NCBI RefSeq assembly: GCF_019443985.1
Contig: NZ_CP049303.1
Coordinates: 1,984,001 to 2,048,000 of the forward strand
Length of the DNA: 64,000 nt
Direction of reading: 5' to 3'
Origin: Liquorilactobacillus hordei DSM 19519
GTDB taxonomy: Bacteria; Bacillota; Bacilli; Lactobacillales; Lactobacillaceae
Shown piece after piece: positions 18,664 to 26,440 of the stretch; within the stretch, counting starts at the first letter, position 1; every line of letters starts with the position of its first letter. The position numbers and the translations under genes were made by a program. The notes below the pieces were generated by a model, which was given only the letters and a program-made list of their open reading frames with translations, was not told where the DNA came from and did no database searches.

Positions 18664-19503
18664 TTATATACGATCTAGTGGGAATGTCATGCAGTGGGGT
18701 CCACCGCCTGCTTTTAGAGTTTCAGTAATATCTAATTCAATTACATCCATCCCATGTTCGCGTAATGCATCGTTTACATCCTTATTTTGCTTCAACGACA
18801 AAACTCTGTGATTACCCAAGCTCTCTAGGTTACACCCATGCTGGAAGATTGCTTCTTCAGGAACCTTAATGATTTCAATCGCAAGTTCTTGCAGTAATTG
18901 CTTAAATTCAGTTGGTAATCCATCCTCATAGGCAACAGCTAAGTTATCATCAACTAAATTGAAACACATATCTAGATGCAAATAACGTGAATCAGCAGGA
19001 ACTGGATATACCTGATACCCCAGCGGCTCCAGCCCGGCTTTCAATTCATTGAAACCTTCCAGATTAGTTCTCTCAATTATTCCAACTGCAATTATATTTT
19101 CTCTCAAGAAGGCAAAATCCCCACCTTCAAAAAGGCCATTTTTTACTTCTAAAAGTTTGGGGATTCCCAATTCTTTCATTTTTTCTTCATATGCTGAATG
19201 TTCAGCATAGCGTAAGGGTTCCTTGAAATTTCCTAATATATACCCTTCCTTGACACACCCACCAAAGTCTCTTGCAAAAACCGAATTCGTCATACTCTCT
19301 TGCGGTGTCAACTGTTCTACTTGTACACCTGCTTTTGCATATGCATCTAGCAATTGCTGATATTCATCCAATAACTTTTCTTTATCTAAAGGTTGATCTT
19401 GATACTTTTTGGAAATCTCATTAATTGGTGCAGCTTCATCCAAAAAAGTAGGAGGACAGGTTAAAACCTTCTTTAAGACCGATGTTCCATTTCTTACAAA
19501 CAT
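18664..19503 (-). CDS. Arginine deiminase/DDAH-superfamily amidinohydrolase
   Basis: 279 residues from ATG 19503 (AAGGAGAGG upstream). It is a guanidino-group modifying enzyme with a five-fold pseudo-symmetric fold. Visible active-site motifs: FARD (76-79), EGGD (126-129), HLD (176-178) and the nucleophile Cys271 in GGGPHC. It is much shorter than arginine deiminase (about 410 residues) and near the size of dimethylarginine dimethylaminohydrolase, so it probably hydrolyses a guanidino compound to a ureido product plus ammonia or an amine. It lies between a RocB-like hydrolase and the transporter. Whether the substrate is a methylated arginine or another guanidino acid is open. Confidence 0.82.
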   Translation of the reverse strand: MFVRNGTSVLKKVLTCPPTFLDEAAPINEISKKYQDQPLDKEKLLDEYQQLLDAYAKAGVQVEQLTPQESMTNSVFARDFGGCVKEGYILGNFKEPLRYAEHSAYEEKMKELGIPKLLEVKNGLFEGGDFAFLRENIIAVGIIERTNLEGFNELKAGLEPLGYQVYPVPADSRYLHLDMCFNLVDDNLAVAYEDGLPTEFKQLLQELAIEIIKVPEEAIFQHGCNLESLGNHRVLSLKQNKDVNDALREHGMDVIELDITETLKAGGGPHCMTFPLDRI

Positions 19504-19517
19504 AATTTTTCCTCTCC

Positions 19518-21161
19518 TTAATTTTTCCAAATTTTTTGAGTATAATTTCTAATTAATTTAGGGAGTATCACAAACGAATAAGGTTTATACACCCTTTCTT
19601 TCCAAGTGTGTGCCCCTTTACCATAAACACCAATATCAACTGCTGGAATATTTAATTCTCGCATTTTATCATATGGTAAAGGATACAGCTGATCTGCCAA
19701 TGGGAAAATATTCTTCATTTTCTCTACCTCCTGTGGACTCTCATCCATCATTAAGTAGCTGCTATCAGAAAGATATGGGAAGAATTGTTTCATTGTAAAA
19801 TCAATATGTGCATCATTTTCATCTAATGTTTCTTCTAGATTCTGATATACTTTGGAATCTTTTGTAATACTATTATGGGGACAAAACGGTGGTGCTAAAA
19901 ATAAAATAACCTTAGCTTCATTGTCATTAATCTGCTGATCAAGGTAATCAATTAGCTTGAAACCAGCAGAACGCTTGTCTAATTCACCATTATCACTAAT
20001 AAAATTATTAATAAGTTTCTGATAATCGATTCCTAGTTCAGCTAAATGCTTAAGATATTCCTCGAAACTATATACATTAAGTTCTGGTGAATTATCACCT
20101 GCTGGAAAGTTCAATTTACTGAGGAATTTATTTTCTCGCTGCCTTGTTTCAACAACCAATTGCTCACAATCTAACTTGACTGCCTCTTTTAACTGTTCAA
20201 TAATCTCAAAAACAGGTTTCTTATAGGTAAACGTATTAAAATACATCTCAGTCACTTTGGCAGTTTGAACATTATAGAAATCTTTTTGATCACGTAACAT
20301 GAGGCAAGAAGAAGGCAGAATTTCTTCTCCTGGGATATCTTCAACAAAAGCAGGATTGTTATTAATTAACACGTTAATCCGGCTGGCAATTAATGTTGAA
20401 TCAATTCCTGCATAAGTATTTCCGACATGTGTCTCGATGCCTTTAATGTAAAAACAAGTCAGTGTTTTGCCAGCAGCCCCATAATAAATATATTTTTGTG
20501 TGTCTCCGGCATATTTTGGACTAATAAAATCTGTATTGATAGCCACACTGTATTGTAAATGCCACTCTTCTTGTAGTCTCTTCAATTCATCCAAAGCAGC
20601 AATTACTCCACTATGATCATTTTCCTCAACACAATTGCCCATAAACAACAAATTGCCTTTTTGAAGTTTTGGATGTTCACTGAAATACAGTAAGTTAGCT
20701 ATATTTACAGCATCGCCGCTCTTCATATCTAATGCGCCTCTACCAAAAAGCCAATCCCCTGAACTTGCATCATTTTGAATTTCACGATCACTATCATAAT
20801 TCGTAAAATATTGTTCGAGGTAATCTGGATCCAAAGCCTTTTCCTTGATTGATCCAAAGTCGTCCAAACCAACGGTATCAAAATGAGAATGATACAAAAC
20901 TGTTTTATGAGTCCCTTCTTTGCCTAAAAAAGCAAAAATATTTTTTCTTCCTAAAAGGTCACCATCAATTTTTTGGGTCCAAACCCACTGAGGATGTTCT
21001 TTGAAAACTGTAAAGCTTCTCAAAATTTTTTCGAGCTTCTCCACCAAATCTACTTCACCTTTTGTTCCATTGACACTTTTTGTAGCAACTAGTTCTCGTG
21101 TCAACAACTCTATTCTCTGTTCTTCGTTTGTGACGGTTTCTAAATTAAATACCGAATTCAT
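19518..21161 (-). CDS. rocB: RocB-like M20-family metallohydrolase
   Basis: 547 residues, close to the RocB family (about 560), from ATG 21161; an in-frame GTG at 21170 is an alternative. Zinc-site features of M20 peptidases: HSHFDTVG near 90, GRGALDMKSGD (metal Asp), and GNCVEENDHSG (general base and metal Glu). RocB is named for its location in a Bacillus arginine-utilisation operon and its reaction is not established. Family chemistry is hydrolysis of N-acyl or peptide bonds of amino acids. It is the first gene of the operon, downstream of a near-consensus promoter. Confidence 0.85.
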   Translation of the reverse strand: MNSVFNLETVTNEEQRIELLTRELVATKSVNGTKGEVDLVEKLEKILRSFTVFKEHPQWVWTQKIDGDLLGRKNIFAFLGKEGTHKTVLYHSHFDTVGLDDFGSIKEKALDPDYLEQYFTNYDSDREIQNDASSGDWLFGRGALDMKSGDAVNIANLLYFSEHPKLQKGNLLFMGNCVEENDHSGVIAALDELKRLQEEWHLQYSVAINTDFISPKYAGDTQKYIYYGAAGKTLTCFYIKGIETHVGNTYAGIDSTLIASRINVLINNNPAFVEDIPGEEILPSSCLMLRDQKDFYNVQTAKVTEMYFNTFTYKKPVFEIIEQLKEAVKLDCEQLVVETRQRENKFLSKLNFPAGDNSPELNVYSFEEYLKHLAELGIDYQKLINNFISDNGELDKRSAGFKLIDYLDQQINDNEAKVILFLAPPFCPHNSITKDSKVYQNLEETLDENDAHIDFTMKQFFPYLSDSSYLMMDESPQEVEKMKNIFPLADQLYPLPYDKMRELNIPAVDIGVYGKGAHTWKERVYKPYSFVILPKLIRNYTQKIWKN

Positions 21162-21192
21162 TTTAATCACTTCATTCTCTTAATTTAATCGA

Positions 21193-21221
21193 ATTATAAT
21201 TTATATATTTAATCACGTCAA
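21193..21221 (-). promoter_or_regulatory. Promoter of the rocB-gab type operon
   Basis: On the minus strand TTGACG (21216-21221) and TATAAT (21193-21198) are spaced by 17 bases, which is a near-perfect sigma-A promoter. The start would be near 21186, leaving a very short leader before rocB. Confidence 0.8.
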
Positions 21222-21567
21222 CAAACATCACATCATTTTTTTTAATACTTAACTATTTGAAAAAAAATTTTTTATGCGTTTTCAATCTTTTTCTCGTCCT
21301 ACAAATACTATTAAATAAGCATTCATGAAAATGGTATCGTTTTCTTTTGGCTTTATAATAATAAGTATTTTTACTTTTTTCTTTTCTTTATAAATAAAAC
21401 ATGATTATATTCTTAAGTTTATCAACTCTTATTTTTTCTATTCATTTTCTAATGAATAAAAAAAATAACATTCAGTGTTTACCCTATTTTCAAGTTAAAA
21501 TCATTTTTAATTGTTAAGTCATCATATCAAAAGGACTTCTAAATTAAAAATTCCTACCTCGACTAAA
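21222..21567. other. AT-rich upstream region of the amino-acid operon
   Basis: About 350 bases with no gene. They hold a possible cre-like site (21332-21346) and many A/T runs, and end at the terminator of the gtrA unit. No riboswitch or leader peptide was recognised. Confidence 0.5.
21332..21346 (-). promoter_or_regulatory. Possible CcpA (cre) site upstream of rocB operon
   Basis: The minus strand reads AAGAAAACGATACCA, 13 of 15 matches to WTGNAARCGNWWWCA. It lies about 110 bases upstream of the -35 box, a position more like activation than roadblock. Weak evidence alone. Confidence 0.35.
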
Positions 21568-21598
21568 AAAAGCCATGACATAAATTCGTCATAGCTTT
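21568..21598 (-). terminator. Intrinsic terminator after gtrA
   Basis: On the minus strand AAAGCTATGAC pairs with GTCATGGCTTT (plus arms 21568-21578 and 21588-21598) and is followed by a TTTTTTT run. It is 34 bases after the gtrA stop. Confidence 0.85.
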
Positions 21599-21631
21599 CA
21601 AATATTCTTATCTTACGTTTAGCAGTAAAAA

Positions 21632-22048
21632 TTATTGAATCGTCTTTTTAAAAATATACCATTTGCTAAAGAAATAATTAGCAACAACTACAATAACATT
21701 ATCAATTATCTTGACCAAAAGAGTGTTCCAGCCTAACAATGTAATTCCAATCCATGTAATCACAATATCCATCAATAATGTTACTGATCTGTAGAAAAAA
21801 AACGACCCCGACTCATGCATTGATTCTTTAAAACTACCAAATGGTGTCTTAAAGACCCATAATTTATTGGAAATGTATGCCACAGCCACTGAAACAAACC
21901 ACGCAATTACATTCCCGACTTGATAGTTCAATCCTTGTAAGTTCCAAATTTCAAATATCCCAATATTGATTACGGTTGTTGTTCCGCCCCAAAAAAGATA
22001 GGCAATAACCTGTTTATACTTTTCAAAAAGTTCAATTAACTTATTCAT
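21632..22048 (-). CDS. GtrA-family membrane protein
   Basis: 138 residues with four hydrophobic helices, the usual size and topology of GtrA. Family marks are YLFWGGTTTVINIGIF at the start, WFVSVAVAYISNKLWVF and a closing NYFFSKWYIFKK. GtrA proteins are thought to help move lipid-linked sugars across the membrane for glycosylation of surface polymers. The start has CGAGG upstream. It lies downstream of the DUF2207 gene (81 bases) and ends at a strong terminator. Confidence 0.88.
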   Translation of the reverse strand: MNKLIELFEKYKQVIAYLFWGGTTTVINIGIFEIWNLQGLNYQVGNVIAWFVSVAVAYISNKLWVFKTPFGSFKESMHESGSFFFYRSVTLLMDIVITWIGITLLGWNTLLVKIIDNVIVVVANYFFSKWYIFKKTIQ

Positions 22049-22129
22049 AATAAACCTCGACTAAAAATGGATTAATAACACTTGTGTAATTGTACTACAG
22101 AAACCCTGATCAACCCAGACTTATTTATG

Positions 22130-23968
22130 CTAGAAAGCTCCGCCACCAGATCCGCCACCAAACCCGCCGGAAGACCCTCCACTAAAGCCACCAGAACTAC
22201 CACCAGAAGAACTACTATTGTAATTCGTAATCGCAGATCCTAAACTTGTTGTTAATGTATCATTAAAATTCCAATTTCCACCAATCAGAATTGGATAGTA
22301 AACACCCATCGTAGTTAATTCAGCTGTATCAAAATTAACTTTCAAGGCTGCAATTACCTTACTTGCTAATCCTAATGAAACTGCATAGGGCAAAATCTGT
22401 TCCCATAATACTAAGTCACCAACCTTTTTCATATCGAAATTCCCAATATCATCAAGCATTTTTCTAAAACACATAATCTGATATTTCATTTCCTGTCCGC
22501 GTTCAGAATAAGGTGAGCGTACCCGATAATAACGAATGCCAGAATATACAAAGATGGCATAGAACACCTGTAAAGAACTAAAGGCAACAATATTACTTGC
22601 TAATAAAAATAAAGTTGAAACAGCTAGTATTGTAACTGTAATTACCCATGCCAGAGTTTTTTTCCGTAAACTTATATTCTTATCGTCCTTAAATCCTACC
22701 TTTTCTGCATTAGCTAAAACATTTGTTTGCCACAGAGAATATGCAGAAAATAGCTGGTCTCCTTCTTTTTTCTTTTTCCCAAATTTCTTCAATTCGGATA
22801 ACGTGAATTTATTTCCATCTCCAACTGTATTAAATAATACTCTGAAAATACTATAGTCACGAATTAAAGTAGTATCCTTCAAAATAACATTAAAATCTTT
22901 CTTCTTTTTATCTGACTCTGATATTTCAACCTGGTGACGACTTGCTAGATCCAGTATAAATGAACTAAAAGCTGTAGCATCAGGCTTCTTATTCTTATAT
23001 ATAACTTGTGTAACTTCAGCTGAAGTACTTGGAATATCATACGAATGTACAATTGGTGGCATTTTTTTCATTTTGTGTCCAGGATTCCTGTATCTCCAAA
23101 TAAACCATAAAATAATTAAGATAACTGTAAGAAAAACCATAATTTTCTTAGAAAAAGATTTATTACGTTCTTCGCGTTTCCTTGCTTCATTTGCCTCAAG
23201 AGCTAATTTCTTTTCTTGCTTTTGAATGGTTTTTAATACTTTTTGATTGCTGGTATTTTGATTTAATGGAGTTACACTTGTTGGAAAAACAATATGACTC
23301 TCGACAAAAGTATTGGCGGGATTTCTTTTCAAAGATATTTTTACATTTCCTTGTTTCTTACTCACTATCGTATTCCCACTTAATTCACCGTGTGTCCAAG
23401 CTTGTAGCTGTGTAATGCTTTTTTGAGGTAACACAATATTTATTTTGACATTATTAAGTGCCACATCCCAATGAGTTCCAATTATCTTCCAATTTAATTC
23501 TGCTGTGTCCTCATAATTTTTAACTACGCCGTGCAGTAAATAGCGGTAAACAAATGTCACTTCTTTATCTTCTACGTTATGATAAACTTTTAATTTTAAT
23601 TGTTTTTCTGACTGTGTCTGAGAAAAGGTGTTATTAACCTTCTTATCGGATAACGGAATTTTTTTTACATTTCCATTTTCAATGGTTTCCACACTTACGT
23701 CAGAGGCGCTTCCAATTCCATTAATATCCTGATTGTAGTAAACTCCATGAAATGAACCATCGAAATCATACTTTATCTTTTGCGTTAACCAAACACTACC
23801 ATTTTGTTGAACCGTAGCATTTACATCATAGTTTGTTATATCATAACTATCAGCATTAGCTTTAGTGATCCCCGTTATAATTCCAACAATAAAAAACAAA
23901 GTTACTATCAGTAATTTCTCACATACTTTTTTATTGCTCTTTTGTGTTTCCAGTAGAATCTCCCCCAA
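22130..23968 (-). CDS. DUF2207 membrane protein with Gly/Ser-rich tail
   Basis: About 607-612 residues. It has a signal peptide (LLIVTLFFIVGIITGITKANA) and an extracellular beta-rich DUF2207 domain starting SYDITNYDVNATVQQNGSV. A membrane helix follows near 285, then a cytoplasmic stretch, paired helices near 445-485, and a tail rich in GGSSGGF repeats. This is the usual architecture of the family, of unknown function. The start is odd: no ATG precedes the signal peptide. A TTG at 23968 overlaps GGGGGAG, while a CTG at 23953 sits 6 bases after it and may be the true start. Confidence 0.78.
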   Translation of the reverse strand: MGEILLETQKSNKKVCEKLLIVTLFFIVGIITGITKANADSYDITNYDVNATVQQNGSVWLTQKIKYDFDGSFHGVYYNQDINGIGSASDVSVETIENGNVKKIPLSDKKVNNTFSQTQSEKQLKLKVYHNVEDKEVTFVYRYLLHGVVKNYEDTAELNWKIIGTHWDVALNNVKINIVLPQKSITQLQAWTHGELSGNTIVSKKQGNVKISLKRNPANTFVESHIVFPTSVTPLNQNTSNQKVLKTIQKQEKKLALEANEARKREERNKSFSKKIMVFLTVILIILWFIWRYRNPGHKMKKMPPIVHSYDIPSTSAEVTQVIYKNKKPDATAFSSFILDLASRHQVEISESDKKKKDFNVILKDTTLIRDYSIFRVLFNTVGDGNKFTLSELKKFGKKKKEGDQLFSAYSLWQTNVLANAEKVGFKDDKNISLRKKTLAWVITVTILAVSTLFLLASNIVAFSSLQVFYAIFVYSGIRYYRVRSPYSERGQEMKYQIMCFRKMLDDIGNFDMKKVGDLVLWEQILPYAVSLGLASKVIAALKVNFDTAELTTMGVYYPILIGGNWNFNDTLTTSLGSAITNYNSSSSGGSSGGFSGGSSGGFGGGSGGGAF

Positions 23969-23983
23969 ATATATCTATTATTG

Positions 23984-24883
23984 CTATATTTTATTTATTA
24001 TCTCATCACAAAGTTGGTGACTCAAATAAACATTTTTCTGTCTCAAATCATCTGATGTTGTCGCCCTAACAGACTTTATAAAATTGATTACCATTTGCTC
24101 AAATCCTCTAATATAGAGTGGATTATCCCAGTCATTAAAAGAGTGCATCTCTATATTGTTTTCGTGATAGATCTTCAACTGTTTAAGATCTTTCAATACA
24201 TAAGTCCCTGTACTACTTGTTACTTCATACAATTCTTGATTAGCTCCACTATTTAAATCCATTGTTAGATTAACAATGGATTTGTTGGTCTCCAATCTAA
24301 CAGTTATCATCTCCAGCTTACCATTAGTTTGAATTACCTTACTATCGCTTTTAATAATCTTATCATCAAGCATATAAACAGCTGTATCAATAAGGTGAAT
24401 AAAAACATCATAAATCATAAACTTTGTCTCATTAACTGTATTGATTCTGTTTTTTTGCAATGAAATAATTCTTTTGCCTTTAACTTCTTTTAATTTATTA
24501 ACCATTGGTGCAAATCTTCTATTGAATCCAATCATTAATATTTTTGACTGCCTCAATGCCAGACTTTGCAATTCTTTAACCTGATTCAGGTTTTCGCTAG
24601 CTGGTTTATCCATGAAAACATGAATTCCATTTTCTAAACACATCTTAGCAATCTCATAATGAGCAACTGTAGCACTATGAATAAAGCAAGCATCAATATT
24701 TTGCGCAATAAGTTCATCAACAGTCTTAACCATTCGTGTCAAATTATACTGCTCTACAAGTCTCTTGCGAACCGCTTCATTTCGTGTTGCAAAAATAAAA
24801 TCAGCCTGATCTCTTATTTTTGAATATGTGGGCAAATACGCCTTTTGTGCAATATTACCCAGTCCTATAACTCCAATTTTCAT
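23984..24883 (-). CDS. Gfo/Idh/MocA-family NAD(P)-dependent oxidoreductase
   Basis: About 299 residues from ATG 24883, with GAAGGGGG upstream. The N-terminal Rossmann domain begins MKIGVIGLGNIAQKAY. MDKPASEN (EKP-type motif, catalytic Lys) lies near 96, followed by GFNRRFAP and a C-terminal alpha/beta domain. Members oxidise or reduce sugars, inositols or related hydroxyls. The substrate cannot be told. It ends 15 bases before the DUF2207 gene, and the terminal sugar-related context (GtrA) hints at a glycan precursor, which is only inference. Confidence 0.85.
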   Translation of the reverse strand: MKIGVIGLGNIAQKAYLPTYSKIRDQADFIFATRNEAVRKRLVEQYNLTRMVKTVDELIAQNIDACFIHSATVAHYEIAKMCLENGIHVFMDKPASENLNQVKELQSLALRQSKILMIGFNRRFAPMVNKLKEVKGKRIISLQKNRINTVNETKFMIYDVFIHLIDTAVYMLDDKIIKSDSKVIQTNGKLEMITVRLETNKSIVNLTMDLNSGANQELYEVTSSTGTYVLKDLKQLKIYHENNIEMHSFNDWDNPLYIRGFEQMVINFIKSVRATTSDDLRQKNVYLSHQLCDEIINKI

Positions 24884-25069
24884 TAATCCGACCCCCTTCA
24901 AAAACTACCTTACTATCCTATACTTAAAGCCTATCATACTTATCAATTATCTTGCCACGAGTAATTGAAAGTTAAACAAAAAGTTTTTGAATTGTTGAGC
25001 AGAATGACTGCAAAAATGTGAAACAAGGCTTACTTTTTCAGCATCACTGCCCTCTTGCATATAAAAAAC

Positions 25070-25107
25070 GAGACCGTGCCAAAAGTTAAATTTTGACCTA
25101 GCCTCGC
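25070..25107 (-). terminator. Terminator after the class I amidotransferase gene
   Basis: CGAG...CTCG arms with an inner CAAAA/TTTTG stem; the minus strand continues into GTTTTTT. The core sequence and the adjoining 25108-25148 segment match, in reverse orientation, the hairpin region after repeat copy A. Confidence 0.75.
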
Positions 25108-25148
25108 TAATTATTCTGACTTATGTCACATTTAGAACACGTTATAAT

Positions 25149-25922
25149 TTACTTTTTTATCCTAGCATGTTGTATTTCATTTGTTTTTTTAGCTGCACGT
25201 GTCACAAAATCTGTAAACAACTTGAATTGTACTTTATCATTTTGCCATAAATTCTCTGGATGCCATTGAACAGCAAGTATTTGATTACTCCGTTCAGATT
25301 CAACTGCCTCAACAATTCCATCAGGTGAAGTAGCGGTTACTATCAAACTATCTGCAATTTGTTTAATTGCTTGGTGGTGTCTTGAATTCACTACGGAACT
25401 CCCACCTAATAAATTAAATAATTGTGAATTTTCCTCAATCTTAACATGATGTGTTTTGAAGTGACCTAATGTTGCCTGTGCATGTTGAATTTTTACACTT
25501 GGATTTTGTGCTCCCAAATCTTGATAGAGTGTTCCTCCTAATGCAACATTCAAAACCTGAATTCCTCGACAAATTCCCAATATTGGTTTTCCAACCTTTA
25601 CCGCTTCTTTTATTAATGCAATTTCAAATCTGTCTTCCATTCCAATAGTCATTCCAATTTCTGGAATAGGCTCTTCACCAAAAAATAATGGATTGACATC
25701 TGGTCCACCTGGAAGCATTAGCCCATCAATCATTGCAATTATATCTTGAATAGAATCTTCAACGTCACTAAAACTCTCAGGAAAGGGTAAAATGACTGGG
25801 ATTCCACCTGCTGCATAAATCACTTCTTTTACATCGTGTGGTGCATATGCGGGGTAGTCTCCTGGCATCCGTGGATTTGTTTCGATTAATTGATCACTAG
25901 GAATTCCAATAATTGGTTTCAT
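25149..25922 (-). CDS. Class I glutamine amidotransferase-like hydrolase (gamma-glutamyl-GABA hydrolase family)
   Basis: 257 residues from ATG 25922 (GAAAGG upstream). Peptidase C26 fold. The nucleophile elbow reads GICRGIQVLN (Cys near 113) and the His-x-Glu pair reads VQWHPEN near 222. MLPGGPDVNP near 68 is typical of the PuuD/YvdE group, which hydrolyses gamma-glutamyl amides such as gamma-glutamyl-GABA. The amino-acid operon at 13.7-21.2 kb contains GABA-type enzymes, so a functional link is conceivable, but the genes are not adjacent. Confidence 0.82.
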   Translation of the reverse strand: MKPIIGIPSDQLIETNPRMPGDYPAYAPHDVKEVIYAAGGIPVILPFPESFSDVEDSIQDIIAMIDGLMLPGGPDVNPLFFGEEPIPEIGMTIGMEDRFEIALIKEAVKVGKPILGICRGIQVLNVALGGTLYQDLGAQNPSVKIQHAQATLGHFKTHHVKIEENSQLFNLLGGSSVVNSRHHQAIKQIADSLIVTATSPDGIVEAVESERSNQILAVQWHPENLWQNDKVQFKLFTDFVTRAAKKTNEIQHARIKK

Positions 25923-26086
25923 AAATGGTACCGACCTTTCTATAAGCAATTATCGTTTATCATATCATAGTAATAAATTAATTTAATTACAACTATCAAT
26001 TATTACTATAAAGACAGACTTTTTTCACACAATTACTAAAGCATAAAAAGTTCTGACTCTTGAAACTCTTTTAAGAATAACTAAAA

Positions 26087-26119
26087 AAGCCAAGCCAAAA
26101 TTTAGTTCTGGCTCAGCTT
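26087..26119 (-). terminator. Hairpin terminator downstream of the small protein gene
   Basis: AAGC/GCTT and AGCCAAAA/TTCTGGCT arms. The minus strand runs into TTTTTTAG. Located about 84-116 bases after the stop at 26203. Confidence 0.6.
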
Positions 26120-26202
26120 CATCTAACAATTTCACATATACTATCTTTAATTAAAGAATACAAATCTCACAGCACATTACCTATAGCTGTTTTAACTTCT
26201 AA

Positions 26203-26412
26203 TCAACCAAGGACATTATAATAGTTAAATAAATCAACGATTGTTGTCCCTGTAAAATCTTTAACGGGCTTTCCATCCAATGTTACTTCAACAAGCGGGT
26301 AATAATCTTGTAAATCAGGTACTTCAAGTTGCTGACGAGCAACAAATTGAGCAGTCAAATCATACTTTATTTCTTCAGTGATTCCTTGATTAACATATTT
26401 GATAATTAACAT
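26203..26412 (-). CDS. Small conserved protein (possibly DUF4649)
   Basis: 69 residues from ATG 26412, with AAAAAAGGTG just upstream. A GTG at 26421 is part of that ribosome site. Acidic, no membrane segment, with LIIKYVNQGITEEIKYD, then YYPLVEVTLDGKPV and an ending FNYYNVLG. The style resembles the DUF4649 small proteins of lactic acid bacteria, but I am not certain. It lies 28 bases after pyruvate oxidase and is probably co-transcribed with it. Confidence 0.6.
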   Translation of the reverse strand: MLIIKYVNQGITEEIKYDLTAQFVARQQLEVPDLQDYYPLVEVTLDGKPVKDFTGTTIVDLFNYYNVLG

Positions 26413-26440
26413 TATAAACACCTTTTTTCAATTATTAGTT

